DNA from: Bosea sp. NBC_00550
GTDB taxonomy: Bacteria; Pseudomonadota; Alphaproteobacteria; Rhizobiales; Beijerinckiaceae
Direction of reading: 5' to 3'
DNA: 64,000 nt
NCBI RefSeq assembly: GCF_026020075.1
Contig: NZ_CP102772.1
Coordinates: 3,694,501 to 3,758,500 of the forward strand
Within the stretch, counting starts at the first letter, position 1; the number at the start of each line of letters is the position of its first letter. The notes beneath the pieces were generated by a model, which searched no databases, was not told the origin of the DNA, and worked only from the letters and a program-made list of their open reading frames with translations. Shown here in pieces: positions 1 through 10,968 of this stretch. The position numbers and the translations under genes are program-made.

Positions 1-204
1 AACATGCTCGATCGTCTTGCGCACGGCGAGTTCGTCGAGGGCGCTGCGCACATCGAAACGCGTCGCCTGGAAACGCTCCTCGAGGTCGATCTGGCGCAGC
101 CATTCGCCGGGCCTGAACATGCGCAGCCGGATCGCCTGCGCGATCTCGTTGGCGAGGATGGCCCGCCGCGGGCTGGTGTTTTTGCGTTTCCGCTCGGACG
201 TCAT
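1..204 (-). CDS. GntR-family transcriptional regulator, N-terminal part (cut by window edge)
   Basis: The visible 68 residues start at the ATG at 204-202 and run off the left edge. They form a winged helix-turn-helix of the GntR/FadR type: a basic N-terminus, then ILANEIAQAIRLRMFRPGEW and QIDLEERFQATRFDVRSALD, the usual helix 1 and recognition-helix pattern of the family. The effector domain is outside the window, so the subfamily cannot be given. The gene diverges from the alpha/beta hydrolase and peptide ABC operon starting at 312, with 107 bp between them, so it is the natural candidate regulator of that operon (inference from position only). Confidence 0.8.
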   Translation of the reverse strand, partial: MTSERKRKNTSPRRAILANEIAQAIRLRMFRPGEWLRQIDLEERFQATRFDVRSALDELAVRKTIEHV

Positions 205-311
205 GGAAGGCTCTCTAGCAGGATTCGGACGGCGCGACAGAAGTTGGTTGCGGATCGAACCATAACATGCGACATAATTGGCGCCAATAAATTCGCCAGA
301 GGAGAGAGACC

Positions 312-1196
312 GTGAGCGCCGTGGCAGAACAGACCGGCAAGCCCGAGATCGAGGCGGCAGCGCGTGCCAAGGCGCTCTACGAATACGGCCCGACCTCGAT
401 TTATGCGTCAAAACACGATCCCCGCTTCGCTTACTGCCTGTATGTGCCCCCTGGCCTCGGCAAGACCGGCGAGGCGCCCGAGCTGGTCGTGGCGATGCAC
501 GGCACCGGCCGCGGCTTCACCGGCTATCGCGACGCCTTCTCGTCCTTCGCCCGTTGGAACAACTGCATCATCCTGGCGCCGCTCTTCCCGATCGGCGTGA
601 TGGGCGACGGCTATCGCGACGGCTTCAAATACATGCGCGAGGGCAATCTCCGTTACGACCATGTGCTGCTCGCCATCGTCGAGGAGATCTCCGAACGCTA
701 CGGCATCGCCTTCGACCGCTTCGGCCTCTTCGGCTATTCCGGCGGCGGCCATTTCGCCCATCGCTTCCTGATGCTGCAGCCGCATAAGCTCTGGGGCGTC
801 TCGATCGGCGCGCCGGGCTCGGTGACCCTGCTCGATCCGACTCGCGACTGGTGGGTCGGTACGCGCAATTTCGCCGAGCTCTTCGGCCAGCAGCTCGACA
901 TCCCCGCCATGAAGAAGGTGCCGGTGCAGATGGTCGTCGGCGCCGCCGATCTCGAGACCTGGGAGATCACCCACAAGCCGGGCGGCCGCAACTGGATTCC
1001 TGACGCCAACCATGCCGGCGCCACGCGGCCCGAGCGGCTGGCGAGCTTGCGCGATTCCTTCAAGGAGAACGGCATTGCCGCGCGGTTCGACCTGGTGCCG
1101 AACACGCCGCATGACGGGGTGAAGGTCGTGCCGGTCGTCGAGGATTTCTTCGCCGCCGAGCTCATCCGCCTCCGCGCCGCCCGCAAGGCGGCCTGA
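312..1196 (+). CDS. alpha/beta hydrolase (esterase or PHB-depolymerase-like)
   Basis: 294 residues with a GTG start behind GGAGAGAG. The fold is recognisable from the oxyanion HGTG at 63-66, the nucleophile elbow GYSGGGH (Ser143) and a late histidine in NTPHDG (His267); an acid around Asp213 is possible. No signal peptide is visible, so it is probably cytoplasmic. The substrate is unknown. It is the first gene after the divergent GntR regulator and lies 60 bp upstream of a dipeptide-type ABC importer, so it may hydrolyse an ester or amide bond in the imported compound (inference). The family is broad; only the fold and catalytic serine are well supported. Confidence 0.85.
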   Translation: MSAVAEQTGKPEIEAAARAKALYEYGPTSIYASKHDPRFAYCLYVPPGLGKTGEAPELVVAMHGTGRGFTGYRDAFSSFARWNNCIILAPLFPIGVMGDGYRDGFKYMREGNLRYDHVLLAIVEEISERYGIAFDRFGLFGYSGGGHFAHRFLMLQPHKLWGVSIGAPGSVTLLDPTRDWWVGTRNFAELFGQQLDIPAMKKVPVQMVVGAADLETWEITHKPGGRNWIPDANHAGATRPERLASLRDSFKENGIAARFDLVPNTPHDGVKVVPVVEDFFAAELIRLRAARKAA

Positions 1197-1256
1197 CGAT
1201 CGGCGCCGGCACGAACGCCTAACGAGAATGTCGCCCACGACAACAGGGGAATGACC

Positions 1257-2798
1257 ATGAACCGCCTGCTCGCTTCCGCCCTCGCGCTCGCCTTTTCGGC
1301 GGGCGCGGTGCACGCGCAAACGCTGACAGCTGTGCTCAATGCCGATATCCGCTCGACCAATCCCGGCGTGAACCGGGACGGCAACACCGACGCGGTCGTG
1401 CTGCACTTCGTCGAGGGGCTCGTCGGCTATGCCGAAGACGGTTCGGTCGGCCCGCTGCTCGCCGAGAAGGTCGACATCTCCGCGGACGGCAAGACCTATA
1501 CCTTCCGCCTGCGCAAGGGCGTGAAGTTCCACAACGGCGCCACGATGACCTCGGCGGACGCATTGTGGAGCTGGACCCGCTACATGGACCCGAAGACCGA
1601 TTGGCGCTGTCTCTCCGATTTCGACGGTCGCAACGGCCTCAAGGTCGTCTCGGCCACCGCTCCGGATGCCGACACCTTCGTTATGGAGATCAACGAGCCG
1701 AACGGTCTTTTCCTCGACTCGCTCGCCCGCGCCGACTGCGGTGGCACGGCCGTCATCCACAAGGACTCTGTGAAGGCCGACGGCAGCTGGGACAAGCCCA
1801 TCGGCACCGGTCCCTTCATGCTCGGCGAATGGAAGCGCGCCCAGTCGGTCCAGCTCCTCGCCTTCGACCAGTACACATCGCCCAAGGGCGACAAGCGCGA
1901 CGGCTATATCGGCTCCAAGCGCCCGCTGGTGAAGGAAGCCCGCTTCATGGTCATCCCCGACGCCGCGACGGTGAAGGCAGGCCTGCTCGCAGGCTCGCTC
2001 GACATGGCGCTGATGCCGGAATCGGACGTGCCCGACCTCAAGGGCGCGCCCAACGTCGCGCTCGCGATCGCCCCTAATCCGGTCCGGCACAGCCTCATCA
2101 TCCAGACCCGCGATCCGCTCCTGAAGAACCAGGCCCTGCGTCAGGCGATCGCCGCGTCGATCGATTTCCCCGAGCTCGTCGCCAATGTCAGCAACGGCCT
2201 CGGCAAGCCCAACAACTCGCCGGTCTACACGACCTCGAAATATTACGGCGAGGCAGAGAAGCAGGGCTTCAAATACGACCCCGCCGCGGCCAAGGCCCTG
2301 CTGCAGAAGGCCGGCTACAAGGGCGAGAAGATCGTGATCCTCGCCAACAAGCGCTCGAGCGTGCCGAGCTTCAACACCGCCGTCATCGCGCAGGCGATGA
2401 TGCAGGCGGCCGGCATCAACGCCGAGATCGAGGTGCTGGAATGGGCGACGCAGCTCGACCGCTACAACAAGGGCAACTACCAGATCCAGGCATTCTCCTA
2501 TTCGAGCCGCTTCGACCCTGCGCTGGGCTTCGAGCAGATCGCCGGCCCGAAGGACAAGCAGCCGCGCAAGGTCTGGGAGGATCCCGAAGCGCTCGACCTG
2601 ATCCAGAAGTCGATGGTGGTGACCGACACGGCCGAGCGCCAGAAGATCTTCGACGAGCTGCACAAGCGCTTCATCGATCAGGTGCCGACCATCTTCACCC
2701 ATAACGACCTCGACATCATCGCCCATTCGAAGCGCGTGACCGGCGTGACGCCGTGGGCGTCGCAGCTGCGGCTCTGGGAAGTCGGCGTCGCGAAGTAA
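1257..2798 (+). CDS. ABC transporter substrate-binding protein, peptide/nickel type (SBP_bac_5)
   Basis: 513 residues. The ATG at 1257 is preferred over 1251 because AGGGGA ends at 1250, giving a 6-nt spacer. A Sec signal peptide is clear: MNRLLASALALAFSAGAVHA followed by Q, with cleavage expected after residue 20 or so. The mature protein has family 5 features: YTFRLRKGVKFHNG, the ADSL-type segment ALWSWTRYMDP, and the domain hinge near RQAIAASIDFPELV. It delivers a periplasmic ligand, typically a di/oligopeptide, to the permeases encoded immediately downstream. Ligand identity cannot be read from the sequence; many relatives in Hyphomicrobiales bind opines, glycosides or amino-acid conjugates. 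Confidence 0.93.
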   Translation: MNRLLASALALAFSAGAVHAQTLTAVLNADIRSTNPGVNRDGNTDAVVLHFVEGLVGYAEDGSVGPLLAEKVDISADGKTYTFRLRKGVKFHNGATMTSADALWSWTRYMDPKTDWRCLSDFDGRNGLKVVSATAPDADTFVMEINEPNGLFLDSLARADCGGTAVIHKDSVKADGSWDKPIGTGPFMLGEWKRAQSVQLLAFDQYTSPKGDKRDGYIGSKRPLVKEARFMVIPDAATVKAGLLAGSLDMALMPESDVPDLKGAPNVALAIAPNPVRHSLIIQTRDPLLKNQALRQAIAASIDFPELVANVSNGLGKPNNSPVYTTSKYYGEAEKQGFKYDPAAAKALLQKAGYKGEKIVILANKRSSVPSFNTAVIAQAMMQAAGINAEIEVLEWATQLDRYNKGNYQIQAFSYSSRFDPALGFEQIAGPKDKQPRKVWEDPEALDLIQKSMVVTDTAERQKIFDELHKRFIDQVPTIFTHNDLDIIAHSKRVTGVTPWASQLRLWEVGVAK

Positions 2799-2858
2799 GG
2801 CGGCGCAGCCGGCCGCGGCATCGGACGGGGCCGGCAACAAGGCTTGGGAGGGTCTTCG

Positions 2859-3803
2859 ATGTTTCGATTTGCGTTGACGCGGATCGCGATGGCGTTGCCG
2901 ACACTGCTGATCGTGTCGGTCTCGGTTTTCGTCCTGATCCGGCTGATTCCCGGCGATCCCGCCCAGCTGATGCTGGGCGACCTGGCGACGCCCGCGAGCC
3001 TGGCCGACCTGCGCGCCCGGCTCGGCCTCGACCAGAGCCTGCCGGCGCAGTTCGGCATCTGGTTCGGCAAGGTATTGACCGGTGATTTCGGCCAGTCGAT
3101 CTCGTCGCAGCAGGCCGTGCTGCCGCTCATCCTGCAGCGCTTCTGGATATCAGCGCAGATCGTGCTCGTCGCCGTGCTGCTGGCAAGCTTCGTCGCCGTG
3201 CCGGCCGGCGTGATCGCCGCCTGGAAGCAGGACACGCCGATCGATCTCGGCCTCGTCGCCACGGCGACGCTGCTGCTTTCGATCCCGACCTTCTGGCTCG
3301 GCCTGCTGCTCCTGCTCTTCTTCGGCCTCAAGCTCGAATGGCTGCCCGTCGTCGGCTATGTCTCGATCGCCGAGAACCCCTGGGCCGGCATTCTCTACCT
3401 CGTCATGCCGATCATGACGTTGTTCCTGCACGAGATCGGCGTGATCCTGCGCATGGCGCGCGCCTCGACGCTGGAAGTGCTCAGGCTCGACTACATCACC
3501 CATGCCCGCGCCAAGGGCCTCTCCGAGAGCGCGGTGCTCTGGCGCCATGCCTTCAAGAACGCCTTCGGCCCGACCTGGACGCTGATCGGCCTCGTGCTCG
3601 GCAACCTGCTCGGCGGCATCGCGGTGGTCGAGACGGTCTTCACCATCCCCGGCCTCGGACGCCTCCTGGTCGATGCGATCTTCGCGCGCGACTACCCCGT
3701 GATCCAGGGCTGCATGCTCTTCGTCGCCTTCACCTATGTGCTGGTGAACCTCGTCATCGACCTCTGCTATCCGGTCTTCGATCCAAGGGTGGCTGCGCAA
3801 TGA
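2859..3803 (+). CDS. ABC transporter permease, DppB-type
   Basis: 314 residues; the ATG at 2859 has GGAGGG a few bases upstream and is preferred to the TTG at 2844. The protein has the N-terminal membrane anchor followed by RLIPGDPAQLML, the hallmark of the DppB/OppB family, and about six membrane segments. The cytoplasmic coupling loop appears as DYITHARAKGLSESAVLWRH (EAA-like). It forms the inner-membrane channel with the DppC-type permease that overlaps its stop codon (ATGA at 3800-3803), so the two are translationally coupled. Confidence 0.93.
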   Translation: MFRFALTRIAMALPTLLIVSVSVFVLIRLIPGDPAQLMLGDLATPASLADLRARLGLDQSLPAQFGIWFGKVLTGDFGQSISSQQAVLPLILQRFWISAQIVLVAVLLASFVAVPAGVIAAWKQDTPIDLGLVATATLLLSIPTFWLGLLLLLFFGLKLEWLPVVGYVSIAENPWAGILYLVMPIMTLFLHEIGVILRMARASTLEVLRLDYITHARAKGLSESAVLWRHAFKNAFGPTWTLIGLVLGNLLGGIAVVETVFTIPGLGRLLVDAIFARDYPVIQGCMLFVAFTYVLVNLVIDLCYPVFDPRVAAQ

Positions 3804-4668
3804 GCAGCGACAGCACAACGAGCGGTGGCGGCACCATGAAGAAGCCCGGCCGAATGAAACTCCCCGCCCCCAATGCGATCGTCGGCGGCACGCTGATCGG
3901 CATCCTTCTCGCCGCCGCCGGCACCGGCGCGCTCTGGACGCCCTACGATCCGCTCAAGCTCTCCTTCCGCGAGAAGCTCGTGGCGCCCGGCGCCGCCCAT
4001 TGGCTCGGCACCGACGAATTCGGCCGCGACGTGCTCTCGCGCCTGATGGCGGGCGCCGCGACCTCGGTCTGGATCAGCCTGCTCACCGTCTCGCTCGCCG
4101 TCGTCTTCGGCACGCTGATCGGCCTGTTCTCCGGCTATATGCGCGGCTGGATCGACCGGGTGATCATGGCCTTCAACGATGCGCTGCTCGCCTTCCCCGG
4201 CATCCTGCTGGCGCTCGGCCTGCTCGCGGTCGTCGGCGCCAACAAATACGGCATCATCGTCGCGCTCGGCATCGCCTACACGCCCTCGGTCGCCCGCGTC
4301 GTGCGCGGCACGGTGCTCTCGCTGCGCGAGCGCGAGTTCATCGCCGCCTCCCGCGTCATGGGCAACTCCGAGGCCTTCACCATGGCCCGCCATATCCTGC
4401 CGAACTGCATCGCGCCGCTGACCGTGCTGGCGACCTCGATGTTCGGCTATGTGCTGCTGGCCGAGAGCGCGCTCTCCTTCCTCGGACTCGGCGTGCCGCC
4501 GCCGGCCCCGACCTGGGGCAATATGCTCGCCGGCTCCAGGCCCTATATCGGCCAGGCCGTCTGGCTCGGCATCTTCCCGGGCCTGTGCATCTCGCTGACC
4601 CTGCTCGGCATCAACCTGCTCGGCGACGCCGTGCGCGACAGGCTCGACCCGCGGATGAGGGGCTCGCG

Positions 4669-4672
<4 letters not shown>
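3800..4672 (+). CDS. ABC transporter permease, DppC-type
   Basis: 290 residues if the ATG overlapping the upstream stop (ATGA) is used; an ATG at 3836 is an alternative. Typical DppC features are the early membrane segment, WLGTDEFGRDVLSRLMAGA, six membrane spans, and the EAA loop around REFIAASRVMGNSEAFTMAR followed by HILPNCIAPL. It pairs with the DppB-type permease. Its stop overlaps the ATP-binding gene by another ATGA, so 2859-6387 is one tightly coupled operon. Confidence 0.93.
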
Positions 4673-6387
<1,715 letters not shown>

Positions 6388-6394
6388 ATTGCGC

Positions 6395-6494
6395 GATGCT
6401 CGGGCCAGACCCGAGCATCTCATGCCGGAGGAGGCTCCAGCCTTCTCGTCCGGAGATTCCCGGGTCGCCGCTGACGCGGCGCCCGGGAATGACG
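6395..6494. repeat. palindromic intergenic repeat, copy 1
   Basis: Two hairpins in tandem between convergent genes. The first has perfect 10-bp arms, GATGCTCGGG at 6395-6404 and its complement at 6410-6419, with a 5-nt loop. The second pairs ATTCCCGGG (6456-6464) with CCCGGGAAT (6482-6490) and ends in ATGAC. The same architecture recurs at six other gaps in this window. Sitting between two converging genes, it may also end transcription in both directions, although no U-tract follows. Confidence 0.75.
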
Positions 6495-6506
6495 GCGTAG
6501 AGTAAC

Positions 6507-7700
6507 TCAGCGCTTGCGCTTGGCGCCGACCAGCTCGTCCCATTTGCGGAAGGCGACGACCATCTTGTCGGGCTTCAGCGGCAGCTCGATCGGGTTCTTG
6601 GCGATCAGATCGGCATATTCGGGCCGGCCGAACTCCGCGATCACCTCCTGGCTGCGCTTCGGCGCGAGCGAGAGCGGCACATCCTTCACCGCCGGGCCCG
6701 GATAGAGATAACCCTCGTCATAGGAATAGGCCTGCATCTTCGGCGTCAACACATGCGCCATGATGTCGAGCACGACGGCGAGGCGATCGTTCGGAATGCC
6801 CTTCGGTACGCACATGAAGAAGGCATCCGAGACCCAGTGGAAGCCCTTCAGCGTCTGGATCTTGGCTTCCTTCGGCACGATGCCGAGCGCGCGCGGGTTG
6901 ATGTCCCAGCCCGTCGTCGAGATGATGATGTCGCGCGAACCGTCGCCGAACTCCTTCATCGTCGCGCCGGTGCCGGCCGGGTAATACTCGATGTGCTCGC
7001 CGAGCTCCTGCAGATAGGCCCAGGTCTTGTCCCAGCCATTGACCGGATCCTGCGGGTCCTTGTCGCCAAGCAGATAGGGCAGGCCCATCATGAAGGTGCG
7101 GCCCGGGCCGGAATTGGTCGGGCGCGCATACATGAACTTGTTGGGGTTGGCCTTGGCCCAGGCCAGCAGCTCCTCGGCCGTGGTCGGCACCTGCTTGACG
7201 CGGTCCGGCATGTATTCGAGCAGCGGGCCGGAAGGGTAGTAGTTCACCACCGTGCCGAAGCCCGCGCCCTGCGCCTTGTGCAGGTTGAGCGCTGCCGGCT
7301 CGTAATTCTCCTCGATCTTCGGGAATTTGTCGGCGAAATCCGGGAAGATCTTGAGCCAGAGATTCTGCTCCAGCCCGGCAGCGAGGCCGTCGGAGCCGGT
7401 CAGGATGAGGTCGAGATCGGCGCGGCCCGCATCCTGTTGCGCCTTGATCTTGCTCGCCAGTTCGGGGGCCGGCGCCTTCACATAGGTGATGCGCGAGACC
7501 AGCTTGGGATTGGCGCTGCGATAATCGTCGAAGGCCTGCTGCATCAGTGCCAGCGCGCCGCCGACATCGATGATGTTGATGCCGACCGGTGCCGAAGGCA
7601 GCGGCGGCGAGGCGGCGAAGGCGCCGCTGCCGCCGACGGTCAACGCGCCGAGCCCGCCCAGAACGGTGCGGCGATCCACGCCCTTGGAAAATTCAGTCAT
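6507..7700 (-). CDS. extracellular solute-binding protein (PotD/Fe3+-type), paralogue of the protein at 10969-12144
   Basis: 397 residues from the ATG at 7700. The N-terminus has a Tat-like signal, DRRTVLGGLGALTVGG, and ends in GAFAAS. The mature part is a family 1-type binding protein with YARPTNSGPGRTFMMGLPYL, GWDKTWAYLQELG and GWDINPRALGIVPKEAK. All of these blocks recur with small changes in the protein at 10969-12144, so the two are paralogues. It is the last gene of the nagB-nagA transcription unit, 34 bp after nagA. No permease or ATPase of the matching type is present in the window, so its membrane partners must lie elsewhere or be shared. Confidence 0.9.
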   Translation of the reverse strand: MTEFSKGVDRRTVLGGLGALTVGGSGAFAASPPLPSAPVGINIIDVGGALALMQQAFDDYRSANPKLVSRITYVKAPAPELASKIKAQQDAGRADLDLILTGSDGLAAGLEQNLWLKIFPDFADKFPKIEENYEPAALNLHKAQGAGFGTVVNYYPSGPLLEYMPDRVKQVPTTAEELLAWAKANPNKFMYARPTNSGPGRTFMMGLPYLLGDKDPQDPVNGWDKTWAYLQELGEHIEYYPAGTGATMKEFGDGSRDIIISTTGWDINPRALGIVPKEAKIQTLKGFHWVSDAFFMCVPKGIPNDRLAVVLDIMAHVLTPKMQAYSYDEGYLYPGPAVKDVPLSLAPKRSQEVIAEFGRPEYADLIAKNPIELPLKPDKMVVAFRKWDELVGAKRKR

Positions 7701-7734
7701 TGTTCTCCCCTTCTTGCTTTGGATGGTGACGTCT

Positions 7735-8769
7735 TCAGGCTGCCGCATGGGCGGCGAAGTCGCGGGTGAGGTCGCCGATCCGCGCGCCGCGGACGTGCAG
7801 CTCCGGCGACCATTCGATCTCGCTGTTCGGCAGGGCGATGCCCGCCGCTTGGAGCGCTGCGGCGATGCAGGCCAGCGCATGGGTCGAGGCCATGGCGACC
7901 GCCTCCTCCGGCGTCGCGAGGCCCCAGGCCACGACGTTGCGCACGGCATCGTCGAGCTTCAGTGCCGAACCCGCCAGCGAAGCGCCGCCCGGCTGGCGCA
8001 CCGAGCCATCGGCAGCGAGGTCGACCGGCATGCCGGCGAAGCTGTAGCGCCCCGGCACGGCGCCGGCTGCGACCACCGCATCGGTGACGAGGATCGAGCG
8101 TTCGAAACCCTTGGCCCGGATCAGGCTCTTGAGGGCTTTCGGGTGGATATGGATGCCATCCGCGATGAAGCCCGCCATGAGCCGATCTTCCGCGAGCTGC
8201 GCGAAAAGCGGATTGACGAGCTTGTGCAATTGCTGCGGCAGGCCGTTGCCGAGATGGGTCGAAAGCGTCGCGCCTGCATCGGCAGCGACCGCGACGGTCT
8301 CGAAATCCGCGGCGGAATGCCCGATGGCGACAACCTTGCCCATTCCCGCCAGCTTGCCGGCAAGCGCGACGCCGCCCTCGACCTCCGGCGCCAGCGTCAC
8401 CATCAGGATCGGCCGCGACAGCAAGGTTTCGAGATGCGCGACCAGTTCGGCGGTTGCGGCCGTCATCGCCTCCGGCGGATGGCAGCCCGCATAGCCGGCA
8501 GACGGGTTCAGGAATGGCCCTTCGAGGTGATAGCCCGGGCACATCAGCGGCCCGAGCCGGCTCTCGCTCACCGCCCTGTCGAGCGCCCGGAAGCGCTCTT
8601 CCAGCTCCTGCGGATGCGCGGTGATGATCGTCGGCAGGCAGATGGTGACGCCCGTCGCCAGCATCGCCTCCAGCGCCCGGTCCAGTTCGGCGGCCGTGAT
8701 CGTGCCGGAGTTGAAGTCCACTCCGGCAAAGCCGTTGACCTGCAGATCGACGAGACCGGGCGTGCGCAT
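7735..8769 (-). CDS. nagA: N-acetylglucosamine-6-phosphate deacetylase
   Basis: 344 residues. It removes acetate from GlcNAc-6-phosphate to feed NagB. The amidohydrolase barrel is complete: metal-binding HLEGPF (Glu83), GHSAA (His151), THLGNG (His172), IADGIHIHP (His207) and the catalytic aspartate in VTDAVV (Asp230). It starts directly at TPGLVDLQVNG, so it lacks most of the N-terminal beta-sandwich seen in the ~380-residue E. coli enzyme. No upstream in-frame extension is likely because the nagB stop ends 2 bp before this start. The tight spacing shows co-translation with nagB. Confidence 0.9.
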   Translation of the reverse strand: MRTPGLVDLQVNGFAGVDFNSGTITAAELDRALEAMLATGVTICLPTIITAHPQELEERFRALDRAVSESRLGPLMCPGYHLEGPFLNPSAGYAGCHPPEAMTAATAELVAHLETLLSRPILMVTLAPEVEGGVALAGKLAGMGKVVAIGHSAADFETVAVAADAGATLSTHLGNGLPQQLHKLVNPLFAQLAEDRLMAGFIADGIHIHPKALKSLIRAKGFERSILVTDAVVAAGAVPGRYSFAGMPVDLAADGSVRQPGGASLAGSALKLDDAVRNVVAWGLATPEEAVAMASTHALACIAAALQAAGIALPNSEIEWSPELHVRGARIGDLTRDFAAHAAA

Positions 8770-8771
8770 CG

Positions 8772-9518
8772 TCAGCCCTTCCGCTCCAGCAGCGAGGCCG
8801 CCGCCGGATCGATGAACAGCACCGTACGCTTATGCGTCTGCAGGATCGAGGCGGGCGCGAGATTGCTCACCGGGCCTTCCAGCGCCGCCTTGGCGGCCTC
8901 GGCCTTGCGCGTGTCGGACACCGCCAGGATGATCAATTCGCTCTTCAGGATCTGGCGGATGCTCATCGAGATCGCCTGTTGCGGCACCGCCTCGAAGCTC
9001 GGGAACCAGCCCTCGCCGAATTGCTGCTGCCGGCAGGCCTCGTCCAGCGACACCACCTGATAGGGTTGCTCGGTCTCGAAATCGGCCGGCGGGTCGTTGA
9101 AGGCAAGGTGGCAGTTCTCGCCGATCCCGGCGAAGCAGACGGCGATGCGCCGGCCAGCGATCAGCGTATTGAGCTGCTCCACCGCCGCCTGCGGGTCGCC
9201 CTCGCCGTCGACGGGGATGAAGCGCGGCGCGTTGTTGAGCGGCGCCATGAAACGCTCGCGCAGATAGCGGCGGAAGCTTGCGGGATGGCTTTCGCTCAGG
9301 CCGACATATTCGTCGAGATGGAACGCCGTGACTTTGGACCAGTCGATGCCCTCGGCCGCCACGAGATGCTGCAGCATCTCGAACTGGCTCGCGCCGGTCG
9401 CCACGATGATCGTCGCCTCGCCGTGGCGGGCAAGCTCATCCCGGATCGCCTGCGCTCCGAGCGCCGCTGCCTGCCGGCCGAGCGTCTCCTTGTCGGAGGC
9501 GAGATGCATCTCGATCAT
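8772..9518 (-). CDS. nagB: glucosamine-6-phosphate deaminase family protein
   Basis: 248 residues; expected to convert GlcN-6-phosphate to fructose-6-phosphate and ammonia in the cytoplasm. Family features are the phosphate loop VATGASQ (39-45), FHLDEYVGL with the enolising Asp69, and [14 protein letters not shown] (131-144). Compared with E. coli NagB the active-site block reads N135-C136-H137 where the reference has Asp-Gly-His, and Asp142 replaces the glutamate of the catalytic triad, so this belongs to a divergent subfamily and the substrate could be a related amino-sugar phosphate. It is the first gene of the leftward nagB-nagA-binding-protein operon and diverges from the ROK regulator. 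Confidence 0.85.
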   Translation of the reverse strand: MIEMHLASDKETLGRQAAALGAQAIRDELARHGEATIIVATGASQFEMLQHLVAAEGIDWSKVTAFHLDEYVGLSESHPASFRRYLRERFMAPLNNAPRFIPVDGEGDPQAAVEQLNTLIAGRRIAVCFAGIGENCHLAFNDPPADFETEQPYQVVSLDEACRQQQFGEGWFPSFEAVPQQAISMSIRQILKSELIILAVSDTRKAEAAKAALEGPVSNLAPASILQTHKRTVLFIDPAAASLLERKG

Positions 9519-9565
9519 CGATTTTTGAACCTTTTACGTCAGGAAATTTTCGATATTCTGGCAAC

Positions 9566-9580
9566 GAGCTTATGAAGCTC
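9566..9580. promoter_or_regulatory. candidate operator (inverted repeat) in the nagB/ROK divergent promoter
   Basis: GAGCTT and AAGCTC (6-bp perfect arms, 3-bp spacer) lie about midway in the 116-bp gap between the divergent nagB and ROK-regulator starts. Position and symmetry fit a repressor site; which protein binds is inference. Confidence 0.35.
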
Positions 9581-9605
9581 AGCCCGAAACGCAATGATTA
9601 ATTTT

Positions 9606-9619
9606 GAACGCAACCGTTC
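9606..9619. promoter_or_regulatory. candidate operator near the ROK regulator start
   Basis: GAACG-CAAC-CGTTC forms a symmetric site 15 bp upstream of the ROK regulator's GTG, in AT-rich DNA (ATTAA on the left, TTAAT on the right). A site this close to the start codon would fit autoregulation. No motif match to a known NagC box is claimed. Confidence 0.3.
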
Positions 9620-9634
9620 TTAATAGAGCCCGCC

Positions 9635-10819
9635 GTGTCGCTGCTGACCCTCGACGAGAACCGCCTCTCCCTCGCCCATGACCGGGACTGCGCGCGCATC
9701 TACCGGCTGATCCTGAACGGCCAGGCCCATTCGCGCACCGATATCGGCCGCATGCTGGAACTGCGCTCGACCAGCGTCTCGCGCGTCGTCGGCGATCTCA
9801 TCGCGCGCCGCCTCGTCATCGAGACCGTCGGCGAGGCCGCCGGGCGCGGGCGGCCGCCGGCGATTCTCGTCGCCCATACCCGCCGCATCGGCGCTTCCGT
9901 CATCTATGTCTCCAGCCAGTCCCTCTCGGGCGCATTGGTCGATCTCAACGGCCATCTCGTCGCCGAACGCCGCCGCGCCATCGCCGGCGAAGCCGACAAT
10001 GCCGCGATCGCCGAGGCCATGGCCGAGCTGGCGCGCGACCTGCTCGACGCGATGCCGCCCGGCATGAGCCATGCCGGCACCGCCGTTTCGCTATCGGGCC
10101 TGATCGATCTGAAGCGCGGCCAATGGCTGCTGGCCTCGCGCTGGCCGCGCATGCGCGGGCTCGACATCGGCGCCGTGCTCGCGCCAGTCGCCGGTCCCGT
10201 CGAGATCTGCCGCAATCTCGACGCCGAATTGCGGGCCCGCGCCGCGCGCGAGCCCGAGCAGTTCGCGGGTGGGACCATCCTGCTGCACTGGGGCTGGGGC
10301 ATCGGCCTCAGCTTTGCCGTCGACGGCGAGCCCTTCGCGCCGGCAGGTTCCTTCGGCGAGATCGGGCATTGGCGCTTGGCGGCTCTGGACGGGCGCCCCT
10401 GCGGCTGCGGCAACACCGCCTGCCTCGAGACCGGCGCCGCGCTCTGGTCGCTGCTGCCGGCGCTGCGGCGCCATTGGCCCGACCTCGACCAGGACGAAAT
10501 CCGCCTCGCCCGGCAGCTCGCCGGTCTCGATCTGCTTGCTCTGCCGGAGATCGAGACGGCGGCACAACTCCTCGCCCGCGCGCTTGCCAATGCCTGCCGC
10601 CTGCTCTTCCCCGCGCGGATCGCGGTGAGCGGCCCGTTCTCCGCCAATCCCCAGCTCTGGGCCCGGTTCAACACGCTGTTCCGCGCCGAAGGCACGATGG
10701 ACGGCTTCGCGGTACCCGACCTCGCAGGCGTGCCAGCCAGCCATCTCTATGAGATTCACGGCGCCGCAGCGCCTTTGCTCAGCCGCGCGACCGAGGCGCT
10801 GCTGCTGGAAAGAGGCTGA
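9635..10819 (+). CDS. ROK-family transcriptional regulator (NagC/XylR type)
   Basis: 394 residues from a GTG. An N-terminal helix-turn-helix (about 22-65; SRTDIGRMLELRSTSVSRVV) is followed by the basic RGRPP linker and a ROK sugar-kinase-like domain. GEIGHW (241-246) and the zinc motif CGCGNTACLE (256-265) are in place, with the usual CGC of ROK regulators. It probably senses an amino-sugar phosphate and represses the divergent nagB-nagA operon and perhaps the downstream binding-protein gene (inference from position). The kinase-type catalytic aspartate motif is not evident, consistent with a regulator rather than an enzyme. Confidence 0.92.
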   Translation: MSLLTLDENRLSLAHDRDCARIYRLILNGQAHSRTDIGRMLELRSTSVSRVVGDLIARRLVIETVGEAAGRGRPPAILVAHTRRIGASVIYVSSQSLSGALVDLNGHLVAERRRAIAGEADNAAIAEAMAELARDLLDAMPPGMSHAGTAVSLSGLIDLKRGQWLLASRWPRMRGLDIGAVLAPVAGPVEICRNLDAELRARAAREPEQFAGGTILLHWGWGIGLSFAVDGEPFAPAGSFGEIGHWRLAALDGRPCGCGNTACLETGAALWSLLPALRRHWPDLDQDEIRLARQLAGLDLLALPEIETAAQLLARALANACRLLFPARIAVSGPFSANPQLWARFNTLFRAEGTMDGFAVPDLAGVPASHLYEIHGAAAPLLSRATEALLLERG

Positions 10820-10968
10820 TCCACTCGCGCCATATGCTCCAATCCGATGCCCGCCATGCCGCGGAATGCGCTGGCGCACGCACGAGTGGTGCACTAGTAT
10901 CCCAGGCTAGAGCTCCCGATGCCGCGGACGGCATCGACACAAGAGAGCCGTGAACCCAGGGAGAGAAC

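Noticed and set aside
408..2840. A very long open frame on the minus strand opposite the hydrolase and binding-protein genes
   Set aside because: It is antisense to two well-supported genes and its translation is a low-complexity R/A/G/D/H mixture without domains, as expected from strong third-position GC bias.
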